Part shown: piece by piece, positions 1 through 9,886 of the stretch | How positions within the stretch are numbered: position 1 is the first letter of the stretch | Layout of the letters: each line of letters opens with the position of its first letter | DNA from: Rhizobium mayense | Lineage (GTDB): Bacteria > Pseudomonadota > Alphaproteobacteria > Rhizobiales > Rhizobiaceae | NCBI RefSeq assembly: GCF_030272705.1 | Contig: NZ_JARFYM010000017.1 | Coordinates: 62,001 to 126,000, forward strand | DNA length: 64,000 nucleotides | Direction: 5' to 3' | Notes under the pieces: model-generated | The model's input: only the letters and a program-made list of their open reading frames with translations | Database searches by the model: none | What the model was told of the DNA's origin: nothing | Translations under genes and position numbers: made by a program

Positions 1-524
1 ATGAGGCCGTGCTCTCCTACGCGCTGTCCAACCTTGCCGCCGTATTTGGCGGTGAACCCTACGGGCCGGGCCGCGAGCGGATGCGCCATATCCTGGATTT
101 CATCGGCGAGGACAAGCCGGGGCGGCGCACGGCGGGGGGAGTGGTCTTCGACCTGCGCTGGGATGGGCTCTATCTCATGCGCGAAAGCCGCGACATCCAG
201 CCGCTTGTGCTTGCGTCGGGAGCTGATGGTGTTTGGGATGGCCGCTTCCGCATCGTCAATCACGGCCCGACCGCCGTCCGTATCGAAGCGGCAGGCGCAA
301 GCGGTACAGCGAAGTTTCCGGAAGGGTTGCCGAAAGGTGCCGTACAGCGGGCACGGGCGGTTTTGCCGCGGGTCTTCGTCTGCGGTGACGGGAACAGCGC
401 GTCAGTCGCGATTGCGCCTTATGTCGCGCCTTTCGACCGCTTTTTGACACGATTCGACCTCACATTCGCCGATCGCTTGGCGGCTTGCTTTGGCCGTGAA
501 CCCTATACGCCGCCGCCGCTTTGA
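1..524 (+). CDS. tilS: tRNA(Ile)-lysidine synthase, C-terminal part
   Basis: Open reading frame entering from the left edge (reading frame starts at base 3) and ending with TGA at 522-524. The visible 170 or so residues resemble the C-terminal substrate-binding part of rhizobial TilS, which converts the wobble C of the CAU tRNA-Ile to lysidine. The N-terminal PP-loop domain lies outside the window, so no catalytic residues are visible. Identification leans on position directly before ftsH, the usual order in Rhizobiales. A glycine/arginine-rich segment and the ending with Tyr-Thr-Pro-Pro-Pro-Leu are seen. Confidence 0.75.
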   Translation, partial: EAVLSYALSNLAAVFGGEPYGPGRERMRHILDFIGEDKPGRRTAGGVVFDLRWDGLYLMRESRDIQPLVLASGADGVWDGRFRIVNHGPTAVRIEAAGASGTAKFPEGLPKGAVQRARAVLPRVFVCGDGNSASVAIAPYVAPFDRFLTRFDLTFADRLAACFGREPYTPPPL

Positions 525-564
525 GACTTATTGACGGAAAAAGCGCGTGGCGATGCGGTTTGCC

Positions 565-593
565 TTGGCAAGGGCTTGGCGCAACCCTATGTT
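565..593 (+). promoter_or_regulatory. candidate sigma-70 promoter for ftsH
   Basis: TTGGCA at 565-570 and TATGTT at 588-593 are separated by exactly 17 bases, in the gap between tilS and ftsH and about 55 bases before the ftsH start. Inferred from sequence only. Confidence 0.35.
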
Positions 594-648
594 AGGGATC
601 AAGTAATGCCGCCGTTCGACGGCGGAAGTTTCAGTGCTGGGGAGTTCG

Positions 649-2592
<1,944 letters not shown>

Positions 2593-2620
2593 CCCGCGGG
2601 GCTGATTGAACATGTGAACG

Positions 2621-2660
2621 AAAAGGCCGGTTCTCCTTTGAGTAGGGAATCGGCCTTTTC
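2621..2660 (+). terminator. intrinsic terminator after ftsH
   Basis: AAAAGGCCG at 2621-2629 pairs with CGGCCTTTT at 2651-2659, with extra pairing of TTC and GAA inside. Located 29 bases after the ftsH stop. The T-run is part of the right arm. Confidence 0.7.
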
Positions 2661-2732
2661 TTGATGATTGAGGGTAACGAGTGGAGGCCGGTCGTGTCGC
2701 CGGAGTTGCCCTACTGACGATCGGAGATCTCA

Positions 2733-2957
2733 GTGCGTGAAGCATCCGTGATCCTCAGTTCAACAATTACCTGTCCGATCTGCCGCTTCCAGGCGACGGA
2801 AACGATGCCAATCGACGCCTGCCAATACTCCTATGAATGCAAGGGCTGCGGTGCCACCCTTCGGCCGAAGGCCGGCGATTGCTGCGTGTTCTGCTCATAC
2901 GGAACCGTCCCTTGCCCGCCGATCCAGACTCTGGGCAGGAGAGACGGTTGCTGTTGA
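2733..2957 (+). CDS. GDCCVxC-domain small protein
   Basis: A 74-residue cysteine-rich protein with a CPIC pair near residues 14-17, a CKGCG pair in the middle and the signature GDCCVFCSYG followed by CPPIQ. This matches the small bacterial family named for its GDCCVxC motif, members of which may carry selenocysteine; here every position is an ordinary Cys codon. Function is unknown; the paired cysteines suggest metal binding or redox chemistry. GTG start with CGGAG 8 bases upstream. It stands alone between two terminators, so is probably monocistronic. Confidence 0.75.
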   Translation: MREASVILSSTITCPICRFQATETMPIDACQYSYECKGCGATLRPKAGDCCVFCSYGTVPCPPIQTLGRRDGCC

Positions 2958-3050
2958 TCGGAACGAGCGCAAGTATAAGGATGTGAGGATGGTTAGAGTT
3001 TCCAACTGCCGCCGTACCAGCGGCGACTGCATTTACGCCGATAGACTAGG

Positions 3051-3086
3051 AGGCTGGTCCGTTTCATTGGGGGATCGGCCTTTTTT
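3051..3086 (+). terminator. intrinsic terminator in the gap before glmM
   Basis: The arms AGGCTGGTCC (3051-3060) and GGATCGGCCT (3072-3081) pair with two G-U pairs and are followed by a run of T to 3086. It lies 94 bases after the small cysteine-rich gene. The rest of 2958-3260 (about 300 bases) shows no convincing gene; glmM's promoter should lie between 3087 and 3250. Confidence 0.6.
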
Positions 3087-3260
3087 AGTGCTTATTAACG
3101 GTAACGCGTTGTAATACGCTTTCTTGGTAATTTAAGTGCCGAGATTTGCAATCTATGGCATGAGCCTCAAGCATCGATGTTCGCGCCGCCCCTGGAATTC
3201 AGGGTAGGTGAACGGGATGCCGCAGTCCCTCAAAGGGACGCCGCAATCACGGGAGTGCAT

Positions 3261-4613
3261 ATGAAACGTCGCTATTTCGGAACGGACGGAATCCGCGGTC
3301 AATCCAACATTTATCCGATGACGCCGGATCTCGCCATGCGCGTGGGCATCGCCGCCGGCACGATCTTCCATCGGGGCAGTCATCGCCATCGAGTGGTCAT
3401 CGGCAAGGATACGCGTCTCTCCGGCTATATGTTGGAAAACGCCATGGTGGCGGGGTTCACCGCAGCCGGTGTCGATGCGTTCGTTCTCGGCCCGATCCCG
3501 ACGCCCGCTGTCGCGATGCTGACGCGGTCGCTTCGCGCGGACATAGGCGTGATGATCTCCGCTTCGCATAATCCTTACGAAGACAATGGCATCAAGCTTT
3601 TCGGCCCCGACGGCTACAAGCTCTCCGACGATCTCGAAACGAAGATCGAGGACCTGCTGGAAAGGGACATGACGGCGCATCTTGCCAAGTCCGAGAATAT
3701 CGGCCGCGCCAAGCGCGTCGATGGCGTGCATGACCGCTATATTGAACATGCCAAGCGTACGTTGCCGCGCGATGTCACGCTGCAGGGCCTGCGTATCGCC
3801 ATCGACTGCGCCAATGGCGCCGCCTACAAGGTCGCGCCTGCGGTGCTGTGGGAACTCGGTGCTGATGTCGTCACCATCGGCAACGAGCCGAACGGCACCA
3901 ATATCAATCTCAATTGCGGCTCCACCAGCCCGGTCGCGCTGCAGAAGAAGGTTGACGAGGTGCGTGCCGATATCGGCATTGCGCTCGACGGTGATGCAGA
4001 TCGCGTCATCATCGTCGACGAAACCGGCACGATCATTGATGGCGATCAACTGATGGCCGTCATTGCCGAGAGCTGGGCCGAGAGCCAGATGCTGCGTGGC
4101 AATGGCATCGTCGCCACCGTCATGTCCAATCTCGGACTGGAGCGTTTCCTCGAAGACAAGGGCATGGCGCTTGCCCGCACCGCGGTGGGCGACCGTTATG
4201 TCGTCGAGCATATGCGTCAGCACAATTACAATGTCGGCGGCGAGCAGTCCGGCCATATCGTGCTCTCCGACTACGGCACGACCGGCGACGGTCTCGTGGC
4301 CGCGCTGCAGATCCTGGCTGCGGTCAAGCGCACCGGCAAGCCGGTCAGCGAAGTCTGCCGCCGTTTCGAGCCGGTGCCGCAACTGCTGCGCAATGTCCGC
4401 ATTTCCGGCGGCAAGCCGTTGGAAGATATTCAAGTGCGCAAGGCGATCGCCGATGCCGAAAATGAGCTGGCCCGCAACGGCCGCCTGGTCATTCGCCCTT
4501 CTGGGACCGAGCCGCTCATTCGTGTCATGGCGGAAGGCGACGATCGCGGCCAGATCGAACGCATCGTCGGCGGTCTGATCGATGTGATCTCGAACGTGCG
4601 CAACGCTGCCTGA
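3261..4613 (+). CDS. glmM: phosphoglucosamine mutase
   Basis: Interconverts glucosamine-6-phosphate and glucosamine-1-phosphate, feeding UDP-GlcNAc for peptidoglycan and lipopolysaccharide. The 450-residue protein starts MKRRYFGTDGIRG. The catalytic phosphoserine loop ISASHNP places the active serine at residue 102, the metal loop DGDADR lies in the middle, and the phosphate-binding loop RPSGTEPLIRV is near the C terminus. Start at 3261 follows GGGAG at 3251-3255; an upstream in-frame ATG at 3177 would add 28 unconserved residues. It lies downstream of ftsH as in other rhizobia. Confidence 0.97.
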   Translation: MKRRYFGTDGIRGQSNIYPMTPDLAMRVGIAAGTIFHRGSHRHRVVIGKDTRLSGYMLENAMVAGFTAAGVDAFVLGPIPTPAVAMLTRSLRADIGVMISASHNPYEDNGIKLFGPDGYKLSDDLETKIEDLLERDMTAHLAKSENIGRAKRVDGVHDRYIEHAKRTLPRDVTLQGLRIAIDCANGAAYKVAPAVLWELGADVVTIGNEPNGTNINLNCGSTSPVALQKKVDEVRADIGIALDGDADRVIIVDETGTIIDGDQLMAVIAESWAESQMLRGNGIVATVMSNLGLERFLEDKGMALARTAVGDRYVVEHMRQHNYNVGGEQSGHIVLSDYGTTGDGLVAALQILAAVKRTGKPVSEVCRRFEPVPQLLRNVRISGGKPLEDIQVRKAIADAENELARNGRLVIRPSGTEPLIRVMAEGDDRGQIERIVGGLIDVISNVRNAA

Positions 4614-4698
4614 TCAGGGCTTCCGGCCATCAGAATATTGATAGGAGATTCGTGGCTGCCTCGTCGAGGCGGCCACATCGCATGGTGCCGTGCGAAGA

Positions 4699-5253
4699 TC
4701 ACTGAAACATTTCGCCAGGATAGGCGCCCCAGAGCGAGTTCTGCCTGATATAGCCGCTGGCAGAATGCTTCTGTACCGAGACGCTACACCAGATGCCGGC
4801 GCAGGAACGCAACGACAGCAGAACGCCGGGTTGCAGTTCAGCGATGAGTGCGGCCGTCGTTTCTGGACTACCGCGCAGCATTGCGTTTGTCTTCAGCCAC
4901 GGCGCGACAACAGCCGTACGCAACCCTGAAAGAAGTGCGCTGTGCATCCACCCGGTGGTGCCGACGTCATCGCGCACCTGTCGCCAATGGCCATATTCGT
5001 CGATGATCTCCAGCGGCAGGCCGGGTTTCATATAGATCCATTTGGTGGGATAGATCGTTGATGGTCCGGCGCGCATACGCGCCTTATGCGCTTTCAGGGA
5101 CACAAAACGAGGGATCGGCAGCCCAGTTTCCCGCCCCTTGTTCCAGCTCGTTGCCGCAACGGGCTGTATCGGCATCGGCCCGGCGAGGGCGGCGGTGGTC
5201 AGAAAGATGAGCGCGAGGCAAAGGCCGGCACCCAGATTGCGAAAGCAAGTCAA
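4699..5253 (-). CDS. exported SH3-domain protein
   Basis: 184 residues with a signal peptide (hydrophobic core at about 8-24, cleavage near ALA-GP) followed by two bacterial SH3-like segments: one around MRAGPSTIYPTKW and one around AMLRGSPETTAALIAEL. This is the alphaproteobacterial periplasmic SH3b family; substrate and partner are unknown, though binding to cell wall is the usual proposal. TTG start, supported by GGAGG 6 bases upstream and by the signal peptide beginning there. Convergent with glmM. Confidence 0.75.
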   Translation of the reverse strand: MTCFRNLGAGLCLALIFLTTAALAGPMPIQPVAATSWNKGRETGLPIPRFVSLKAHKARMRAGPSTIYPTKWIYMKPGLPLEIIDEYGHWRQVRDDVGTTGWMHSALLSGLRTAVVAPWLKTNAMLRGSPETTAALIAELQPGVLLSLRSCAGIWCSVSVQKHSASGYIRQNSLWGAYPGEMFQ

Positions 5254-5572
5254 TGACTTCCTCCATATTTTACGCCCCGGCTACGGTCATCGTAACGACC
5301 TGATTATTGCCAATTGGTTTAAAAGCTTCGGACGGCTTGGCTTTGGGGTTCCTCGGTTCCTGCGAAGCGGAGAGCCGAATAGGTCAAGATATTCCTTTCT
5401 GCAATCTTAGTTTTATGAATTGCTAATGTACAAAACAAGTATATCCTGCAACGAAATAGAGTAAATATTTGTAGTTAAGCGGGTTTTAACCATTACCATT
5501 CATTATCCACGTCATGTCTTTCGATTGGCAGGCGTTTGTCGTGCCAATGGCAATAAATTTGGAGCCAAAGTC
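5254..5572. other. AT-rich intergenic region upstream of porin-like gene
   Basis: 319 bases between the divergent SH3 gene and the outer membrane protein gene. The second half (about 5380-5520) is clearly AT-richer than its surroundings, as expected of a strong promoter region, but no single promoter pair stands out. No gene is seen. Confidence 0.4.
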
Positions 5573-6415
5573 ATGATGAAAACTTTGATTGGGGCCGCTG
5601 CAGCTTTGCTCGTCGGCACATCCGCTTTTTCAGCCGATCTCTATACGCCGCCACCGGCGGCACCTGAAGTGGTCAGCCAATCGAGCGGCTGGTATCTGCG
5701 CGGCGATGTCGGTTACGTTTTCTCCGATCTGCGCGGCGCCAATTATTTCCAAGGCTCTAACTCCAACCTGCATGATTTCGATAGCGCCAGCCTCGACAAC
5801 ACTTGGTCGCTCGGCGGCGGTGTCGGTTACCAGGTCAATAACTACCTGCGCACGGACGTGACGCTGGACTACCTCTTCAAGTCTGATTTCCATGGCTCCA
5901 CGAGCGGCGATTGCGGCGGCTGCGGCCCGGGCTTTACGGCGGTACCTGCGACCTCTCACGACGTGGCTTCGCTGACGGCCTACAGCTTGCTCGCGAACGC
6001 CTATGTCGATATCGGTACCTACGGCATCTTCACGCCTTATGTGGGCGGCGGTCTCGGCGGCACCTACGTCAAATGGGACAATCTGAAGAACACCTCTTGC
6101 TCCGACGCCAATCCGGGTTCCTGCGACGAGACCGTCACGCATAACGGCCGAGGCAGCTGGCGCTTCACCTACGCGCTGATGGCCGGTACATCGATCGACC
6201 TCTCGTGCAATCTCAAGGCCGACGTCGGCTATCGCTACCGCCATATCGAAGGCGGCGACATGTTCGGCTTTGCGGAAAACGGCGGTCCCGGCTACGACAA
6301 GGGCCTCAACCTGCACGAAGCCCGCATCGGCGCGCGCTACACTTTCGGCGGCTGCCAGACTGCCAGCTACATGCCGCCGGCCGAGATCCCGCCCCAACCT
6401 GCGGTCTACAAATAA
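5573..6415 (+). CDS. outer membrane beta-barrel protein (porin-like)
   Basis: 280 residues: signal peptide with cleavage after AFSA, then repeated amphipathic strands with GWYLRGDVGYVFS near the N terminus and a C-terminal strand ending ARYTFGGC followed by a Pro-rich tail. This is the Omp25/RopB-like 8-strand barrel type common in rhizobia; role in envelope stability is inferred from family. Two adjacent ATGs (5573, 5576) follow GGAG at 5561-5564. The next gene encodes a paralog. A terminator follows directly. Confidence 0.85.
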   Translation: MMKTLIGAAAALLVGTSAFSADLYTPPPAAPEVVSQSSGWYLRGDVGYVFSDLRGANYFQGSNSNLHDFDSASLDNTWSLGGGVGYQVNNYLRTDVTLDYLFKSDFHGSTSGDCGGCGPGFTAVPATSHDVASLTAYSLLANAYVDIGTYGIFTPYVGGGLGGTYVKWDNLKNTSCSDANPGSCDETVTHNGRGSWRFTYALMAGTSIDLSCNLKADVGYRYRHIEGGDMFGFAENGGPGYDKGLNLHEARIGARYTFGGCQTASYMPPAEIPPQPAVYK

Positions 6416-6437
6416 GCATTCTTACGTCCAAGCCATT

Positions 6438-6474
6438 GAAAAGCCGTCCGGTTCGTCCGGGCGGCTTTTTTCTT
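6438..6474 (+). terminator. intrinsic terminator after first barrel gene
   Basis: AAAGCCGTCCG and CGGGCGGCTTT arms around a short GTTCGT loop, followed by runs of T interrupted by one C. Ends the first barrel gene about 25 bases past its stop. Confidence 0.8.
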
Positions 6475-6666
6475 TTTTGCTGTCGCCGTTAAGCAATTCA
6501 GCCGCGTCTTAAATCTTCATTAACCATGAATTCCCTATGGTTAATGAAATGACAATGGCTGCGACCCGGCCCGGTCTCTCCGCTTGGAGGGCCGGAACGG
6601 TGGATACGACAAGGGCTGGCCGGCTTGGAATGCGGGCACCTGCCCGAGGTTGGAAGGCGAGGGGTA

Positions 6667-7488
6667 ATGATCCGTTTCGACGCTTTGGCGCTGGCCGCGA
6701 TGATGGCGAGCGTGTTTGCGGGCACTGCTTTTGCAGCCGATCTGCCGCCGGAAATCAAGATGCCCGAAGTCAGCGTCAAGAATGCCCAGGGGTGGTACGT
6801 GCGCGGAGATGTCGGCTACGCGATCAACGCCAGCCACGATGATACGACCTTCCGCACCCACGATCCCGCCAGCGGAGATTACGGCTCCGGGCGTTTCGAT
6901 TCCGACCGTTTCAGCGGCGATTTTTCGGGTAGCCTCGGTGTCGGTTATCAGTTCAATGACCTCATCCGTGCCGATCTCACCGGCGACTACTTCAGCGGCG
7001 ATTTCGATGGTCGCACGGCGAGCGCTTCGCCTTGCTCCGGCGGCGCAGGTTGCTCCACCAAGGTGCGCTCCTCTTTCAAAGCCGGCAGTCTGATGGTGAA
7101 CGGCTATGTCGATCTCGGCACGCTCGCGGGCTTCACGCCCTATGTCGGTGCCGGCATCGGTGCGACCAGGGTCTCCTGGAGCAGCGTCAATGCCATCGGC
7201 TCCTGCGTCGACGGTATCTCCGGCTGCGGCGGTGCCGCTTCGGTCAGCGCACGTTATCCCGGCGACAGCGACTGGCGCATGACTTACGCCTTGATGGCGG
7301 GTGTCGCCTATGAGGTGGCACCGAATGTGAAGCTGGATCTTGGCTATCGCTTCTCGCATATCGCCGGGGGCGACATGTTCGGCTATTCCACTACGGATAC
7401 GGCGGCAGGCGCCGGCGGCACGATGGGTCGCGACGGAGCCCTGTCGCGACACGAGATTCGTATCGGTTTGCGAATCACCACCTGGTAG
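6667..7488 (+). CDS. outer membrane beta-barrel protein, paralog
   Basis: 273 residues with signal peptide ending AFAADL. GWYVRGDVGY and the segment with IAGGDMFGY match the same regions of the preceding barrel, so the two are tandem paralogs. The gene has its own 180-base leader and lies after a terminator, so it can be transcribed separately. ATG at 6667 with GAGGGG just upstream; an in-frame ATG at 6625 would precede the signal peptide by 14 residues. Ends in the aromatic strand RIGLRITTW. Nine bases separate it from the convergent glycosyltransferase. Confidence 0.83.
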   Translation: MIRFDALALAAMMASVFAGTAFAADLPPEIKMPEVSVKNAQGWYVRGDVGYAINASHDDTTFRTHDPASGDYGSGRFDSDRFSGDFSGSLGVGYQFNDLIRADLTGDYFSGDFDGRTASASPCSGGAGCSTKVRSSFKAGSLMVNGYVDLGTLAGFTPYVGAGIGATRVSWSSVNAIGSCVDGISGCGGAASVSARYPGDSDWRMTYALMAGVAYEVAPNVKLDLGYRFSHIAGGDMFGYSTTDTAAGAGGTMGRDGALSRHEIRIGLRITTW

Positions 7489-7497
7489 AATTGCTGC

Positions 7498-8292
7498 CTA
7501 CGACGTCGTCAGCACGTAGGCGATGCGGCGAAAGAAATCCAGGGTGCGGAAGAGGTGCGCGGGAATGCGCCGCCATTCGGGTGATTTCGCGGCGCGATAG
7601 TCGCGACGCCAACCGATCATCGTCGTCCTCTGCAGCGGGCTGAAGCCAACGACGTTGTTGCGCGTGGTGAAGATGGATGTGCGCGTCTCCCAGCCGCGTT
7701 CGATGGCGACATCCCAGGGCAGGGACATGACTGCGAGCGACTTGACGATCTTTTCCGCGCCGCTGCGTGTCACCAGATAGCAAGCCGTCGAGCCCTGCGG
7801 GCCGAAGAGGCAGCGGCCGATCACGTCCCCCATGCGACTGCTCGTCGCGGCGCGGAAGCCGCCCCAGCGATGATTGACCAGCTTGATGATCTCGGCGTTC
7901 GGGGCGGCTTCCTTTGCCGCCATGGCGCGATCAAGAAAATCGCCGTCCAGCGCGACATCGTCTTCGATGATGACAGCCGATTCGCCGCCGTCGGCCAGAA
8001 ATTGACGCAGCGCCATCAGGTGGCTGCGATAGCAACCATATTCACCGGGAAGGATGACCCTGCCGTGCCGGCGCCGGAAACGATCGTGATCGACGTCGAT
8101 CCATTGCGACTGCGGCAAAAGAGTGCCATCGACGCCCTCGACGCGCTCGATCCTTATGCCAAATTGATTACTCTGGCGCTGGATTTCCGCCAATCTGTCC
8201 GTCGCTCGACCAATGTTGATGAGATAGACGGGCAGCGGCTGCACGGGCACGCTGAGGCTCTGTGAAAGTGCGGCTTGGTACATAAAAGACAT
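7498..8292 (-). CDS. glycosyltransferase family 25 (LPS-type)
   Basis: About 264 residues beginning MSFMYQAALS. PVYLINIGRATDRL at the N terminus, VIIEDDVALDGDFL (the EDD motif that would bind the metal-nucleotide-sugar) in the middle and GSTACYLVTRSGAEK downstream are typical of family 25 transferases of lipooligosaccharide synthesis. Acceptor and sugar are not predictable. The start is uncertain: the frame stays open upstream to 8430, and no strong ribosome site is seen before any ATG. Stands alone between convergent and divergent neighbours. Confidence 0.75.
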   Translation of the reverse strand: MSFMYQAALSQSLSVPVQPLPVYLINIGRATDRLAEIQRQSNQFGIRIERVEGVDGTLLPQSQWIDVDHDRFRRRHGRVILPGEYGCYRSHLMALRQFLADGGESAVIIEDDVALDGDFLDRAMAAKEAAPNAEIIKLVNHRWGGFRAATSSRMGDVIGRCLFGPQGSTACYLVTRSGAEKIVKSLAVMSLPWDVAIERGWETRTSIFTTRNNVVGFSPLQRTTMIGWRRDYRAAKSPEWRRIPAHLFRTLDFFRRIAYVLTTS

Positions 8293-8518
8293 TTGAAAGA
8301 CATTGTTCTTTATTTGTCGGCGCCGACCATTCAACGCCCGTAACATATGGTGGGTGTCTGCGAAGATGCCAGCTTTTGTGTGGCTAACGTAACGCGATTG
8401 TGCGGTGCGAAGCTTATCCACCGGCATCATTGCTGCACGAATTCGTGAGCGCTTTCCATCCGCTGCATTTTACCTATTGCGCCAACTGGCGGCTTCCAAT
8501 ATATCCGGCGGCGGGACA

Positions 8519-8556
8519 CTCCTCCCCAACGAGGAGCTTTCTATCTGAGAGGATAG
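8519..8556 (+). ncRNA. serC-type leader RNA, two tandem hairpins
   Basis: Hairpin 1: CTCCTC (8519-8524) with GAGGAG (8531-8536), loop CCCAAC. Hairpin 2: CTATC (8541-8545) with GATAG (8552-8556), loop TGAGAG. The second arm of hairpin 2 and its loop contain the purine-rich ribosome site of serC, whose ATG is four bases on at 8561. Two short hairpins directly before serC fit the published alphaproteobacterial serC motif. Inference: it controls serC translation; the ligand or regulator is unknown. Confidence 0.65.
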
Positions 8557-8560
8557 CATC

Positions 8561-9739
8561 ATGACTAAGCTCGCTAAGCCGGACATCCGTCCGAATAATA
8601 CCCATTTTTCTTCTGGCCCCTGCTCGAAGCGCCCCGGTTGGACGCTCGATGCTCTTTCCGACGCGGCTCTTGGCCGTTCGCACCGTGCGAAAGTCGGCAA
8701 GGCCAAGCTGAAGCAGGCCATCGATCTCACCCGCGAAGTTCTTGAAGTGCCGGCGGACTACCGCATCGGCATCGTTCCGGCTTCCGACACCGGCGCCGTC
8801 GAAATGGCGCTCTGGTCGCTGCTCGGTGAGCGCGGCGTCGACATGCTCGCTTGGGAAAGCTTCGGTGCCGGCTGGGTTACCGACGTCGTCAAGCAGCTGA
8901 AGCTCAAGGACGTCCGCAAGCTTGAGGCCGGTTACGGCGAGCTGCCCGATCTTTCCGCTATCGATTTCGACCGCGATGTGGTCTTCACCTGGAACGGCAC
9001 GACCTCCGGCGTCCGGGTTCCGAACGCCGATTTCATTCCGGCTGATCGCAAGGGCCTGACGATCTGCGATGCCACCTCGGCCGCGTTCGCGCAGAACCTC
9101 GATTTTGCCAAGCTCGATGTCGTCACCTTCTCCTGGCAGAAGGTCCTGGGCGGCGAAGGCGCACATGGTATCATCGTCCTGTCGCCGCGCGCCGTCGAGC
9201 GCCTGACCACCTACCAGCCGGCCTGGCCGCTGCCGAAAATTTTCCGCATGACCAGCGGCGGCAAGCTGATCGAAGGCATCTTCACCGGCGAGACCATCAA
9301 CACGCCGTCGATGCTCTGCGTCGAAGACTACATCGATGCGCTGCTCTGGGCGAAGGAACTCGGCGGCCTGAAGGCGCTGATCGGCCGCGCCGATGCCAAC
9401 GCCAGGGTCATCCACGACTTCGTTGCGGCCAATGACTGGATCGCCAATCTCGCCGTCAAGGCCGAGACTGAATCCAACACCTCCGTCTGCCTGAAGATCG
9501 TCGACAACGATGTCGTCGCTCTCGATGCCGATGGCCAGGCGAATTTTGCCAAGGGCGTGGTTGCACTGCTCGAAAAAGAAGGCGTCGCCTATGACGTCGG
9601 CCATTATCGCGACGCGCCTTCGGGCCTGCGCATCTGGGCGGGTGCGACGATCGAAGCCGCCGACATGCAGAAGCTGATGCCCTGGCTCTCCTGGGCTTTC
9701 GAAACGCAGAAGGCGACGCTCTCCCAGGCTGCAGCCTGA
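8561..9739 (+). CDS. serC: phosphoserine aminotransferase
   Basis: Transfers the amino group of glutamate to 3-phosphohydroxypyruvate in serine synthesis and also serves pyridoxal phosphate synthesis. 392 residues of the alphaproteobacterial type. HFSSGPCSKRPGW at the N terminus, the PLP-lysine region SWQKVLGGEGAHG and GLRIWAG near the C terminus are visible. The ribosome site lies in the leader hairpin described separately. serA, the preceding enzyme of the pathway, follows 147 bases downstream on the same strand. Confidence 0.95.
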   Translation: MTKLAKPDIRPNNTHFSSGPCSKRPGWTLDALSDAALGRSHRAKVGKAKLKQAIDLTREVLEVPADYRIGIVPASDTGAVEMALWSLLGERGVDMLAWESFGAGWVTDVVKQLKLKDVRKLEAGYGELPDLSAIDFDRDVVFTWNGTTSGVRVPNADFIPADRKGLTICDATSAAFAQNLDFAKLDVVTFSWQKVLGGEGAHGIIVLSPRAVERLTTYQPAWPLPKIFRMTSGGKLIEGIFTGETINTPSMLCVEDYIDALLWAKELGGLKALIGRADANARVIHDFVAANDWIANLAVKAETESNTSVCLKIVDNDVVALDADGQANFAKGVVALLEKEGVAYDVGHYRDAPSGLRIWAGATIEAADMQKLMPWLSWAFETQKATLSQAAA

Positions 9740-9755
9740 GATCATAGCGTCCCCC

Positions 9756-9778
9756 GGCTCCGCCAAGAAGGCGGAGCC
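9756..9778 (+). other. stem-loop between serC and serA
   Basis: GGCTCCGCC (9756-9764), loop AAGAA, GGCGGAGCC (9770-9778): a perfect 9-bp GC-rich stem, but with no T-run after it. Could slow transcription, protect the serC mRNA end or be a weak factor-assisted terminator. Confidence 0.5.
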
Positions 9779-9886
9779 CAGCATTCGCGAATTTCTCTTT
9801 ATATTCACGCAATTCCGGACGGAAAACCGCTTCACACTTTTCCTGGAATTGCTCGTCACCGCTGACCCTTTTCTCAGGAGGCCTCA

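Noticed and set aside
2833..3114. Second frame overlapping the GDCCVxC gene
   Set aside because: Overlaps a recognised protein, has no ribosome site, and runs through a terminator.
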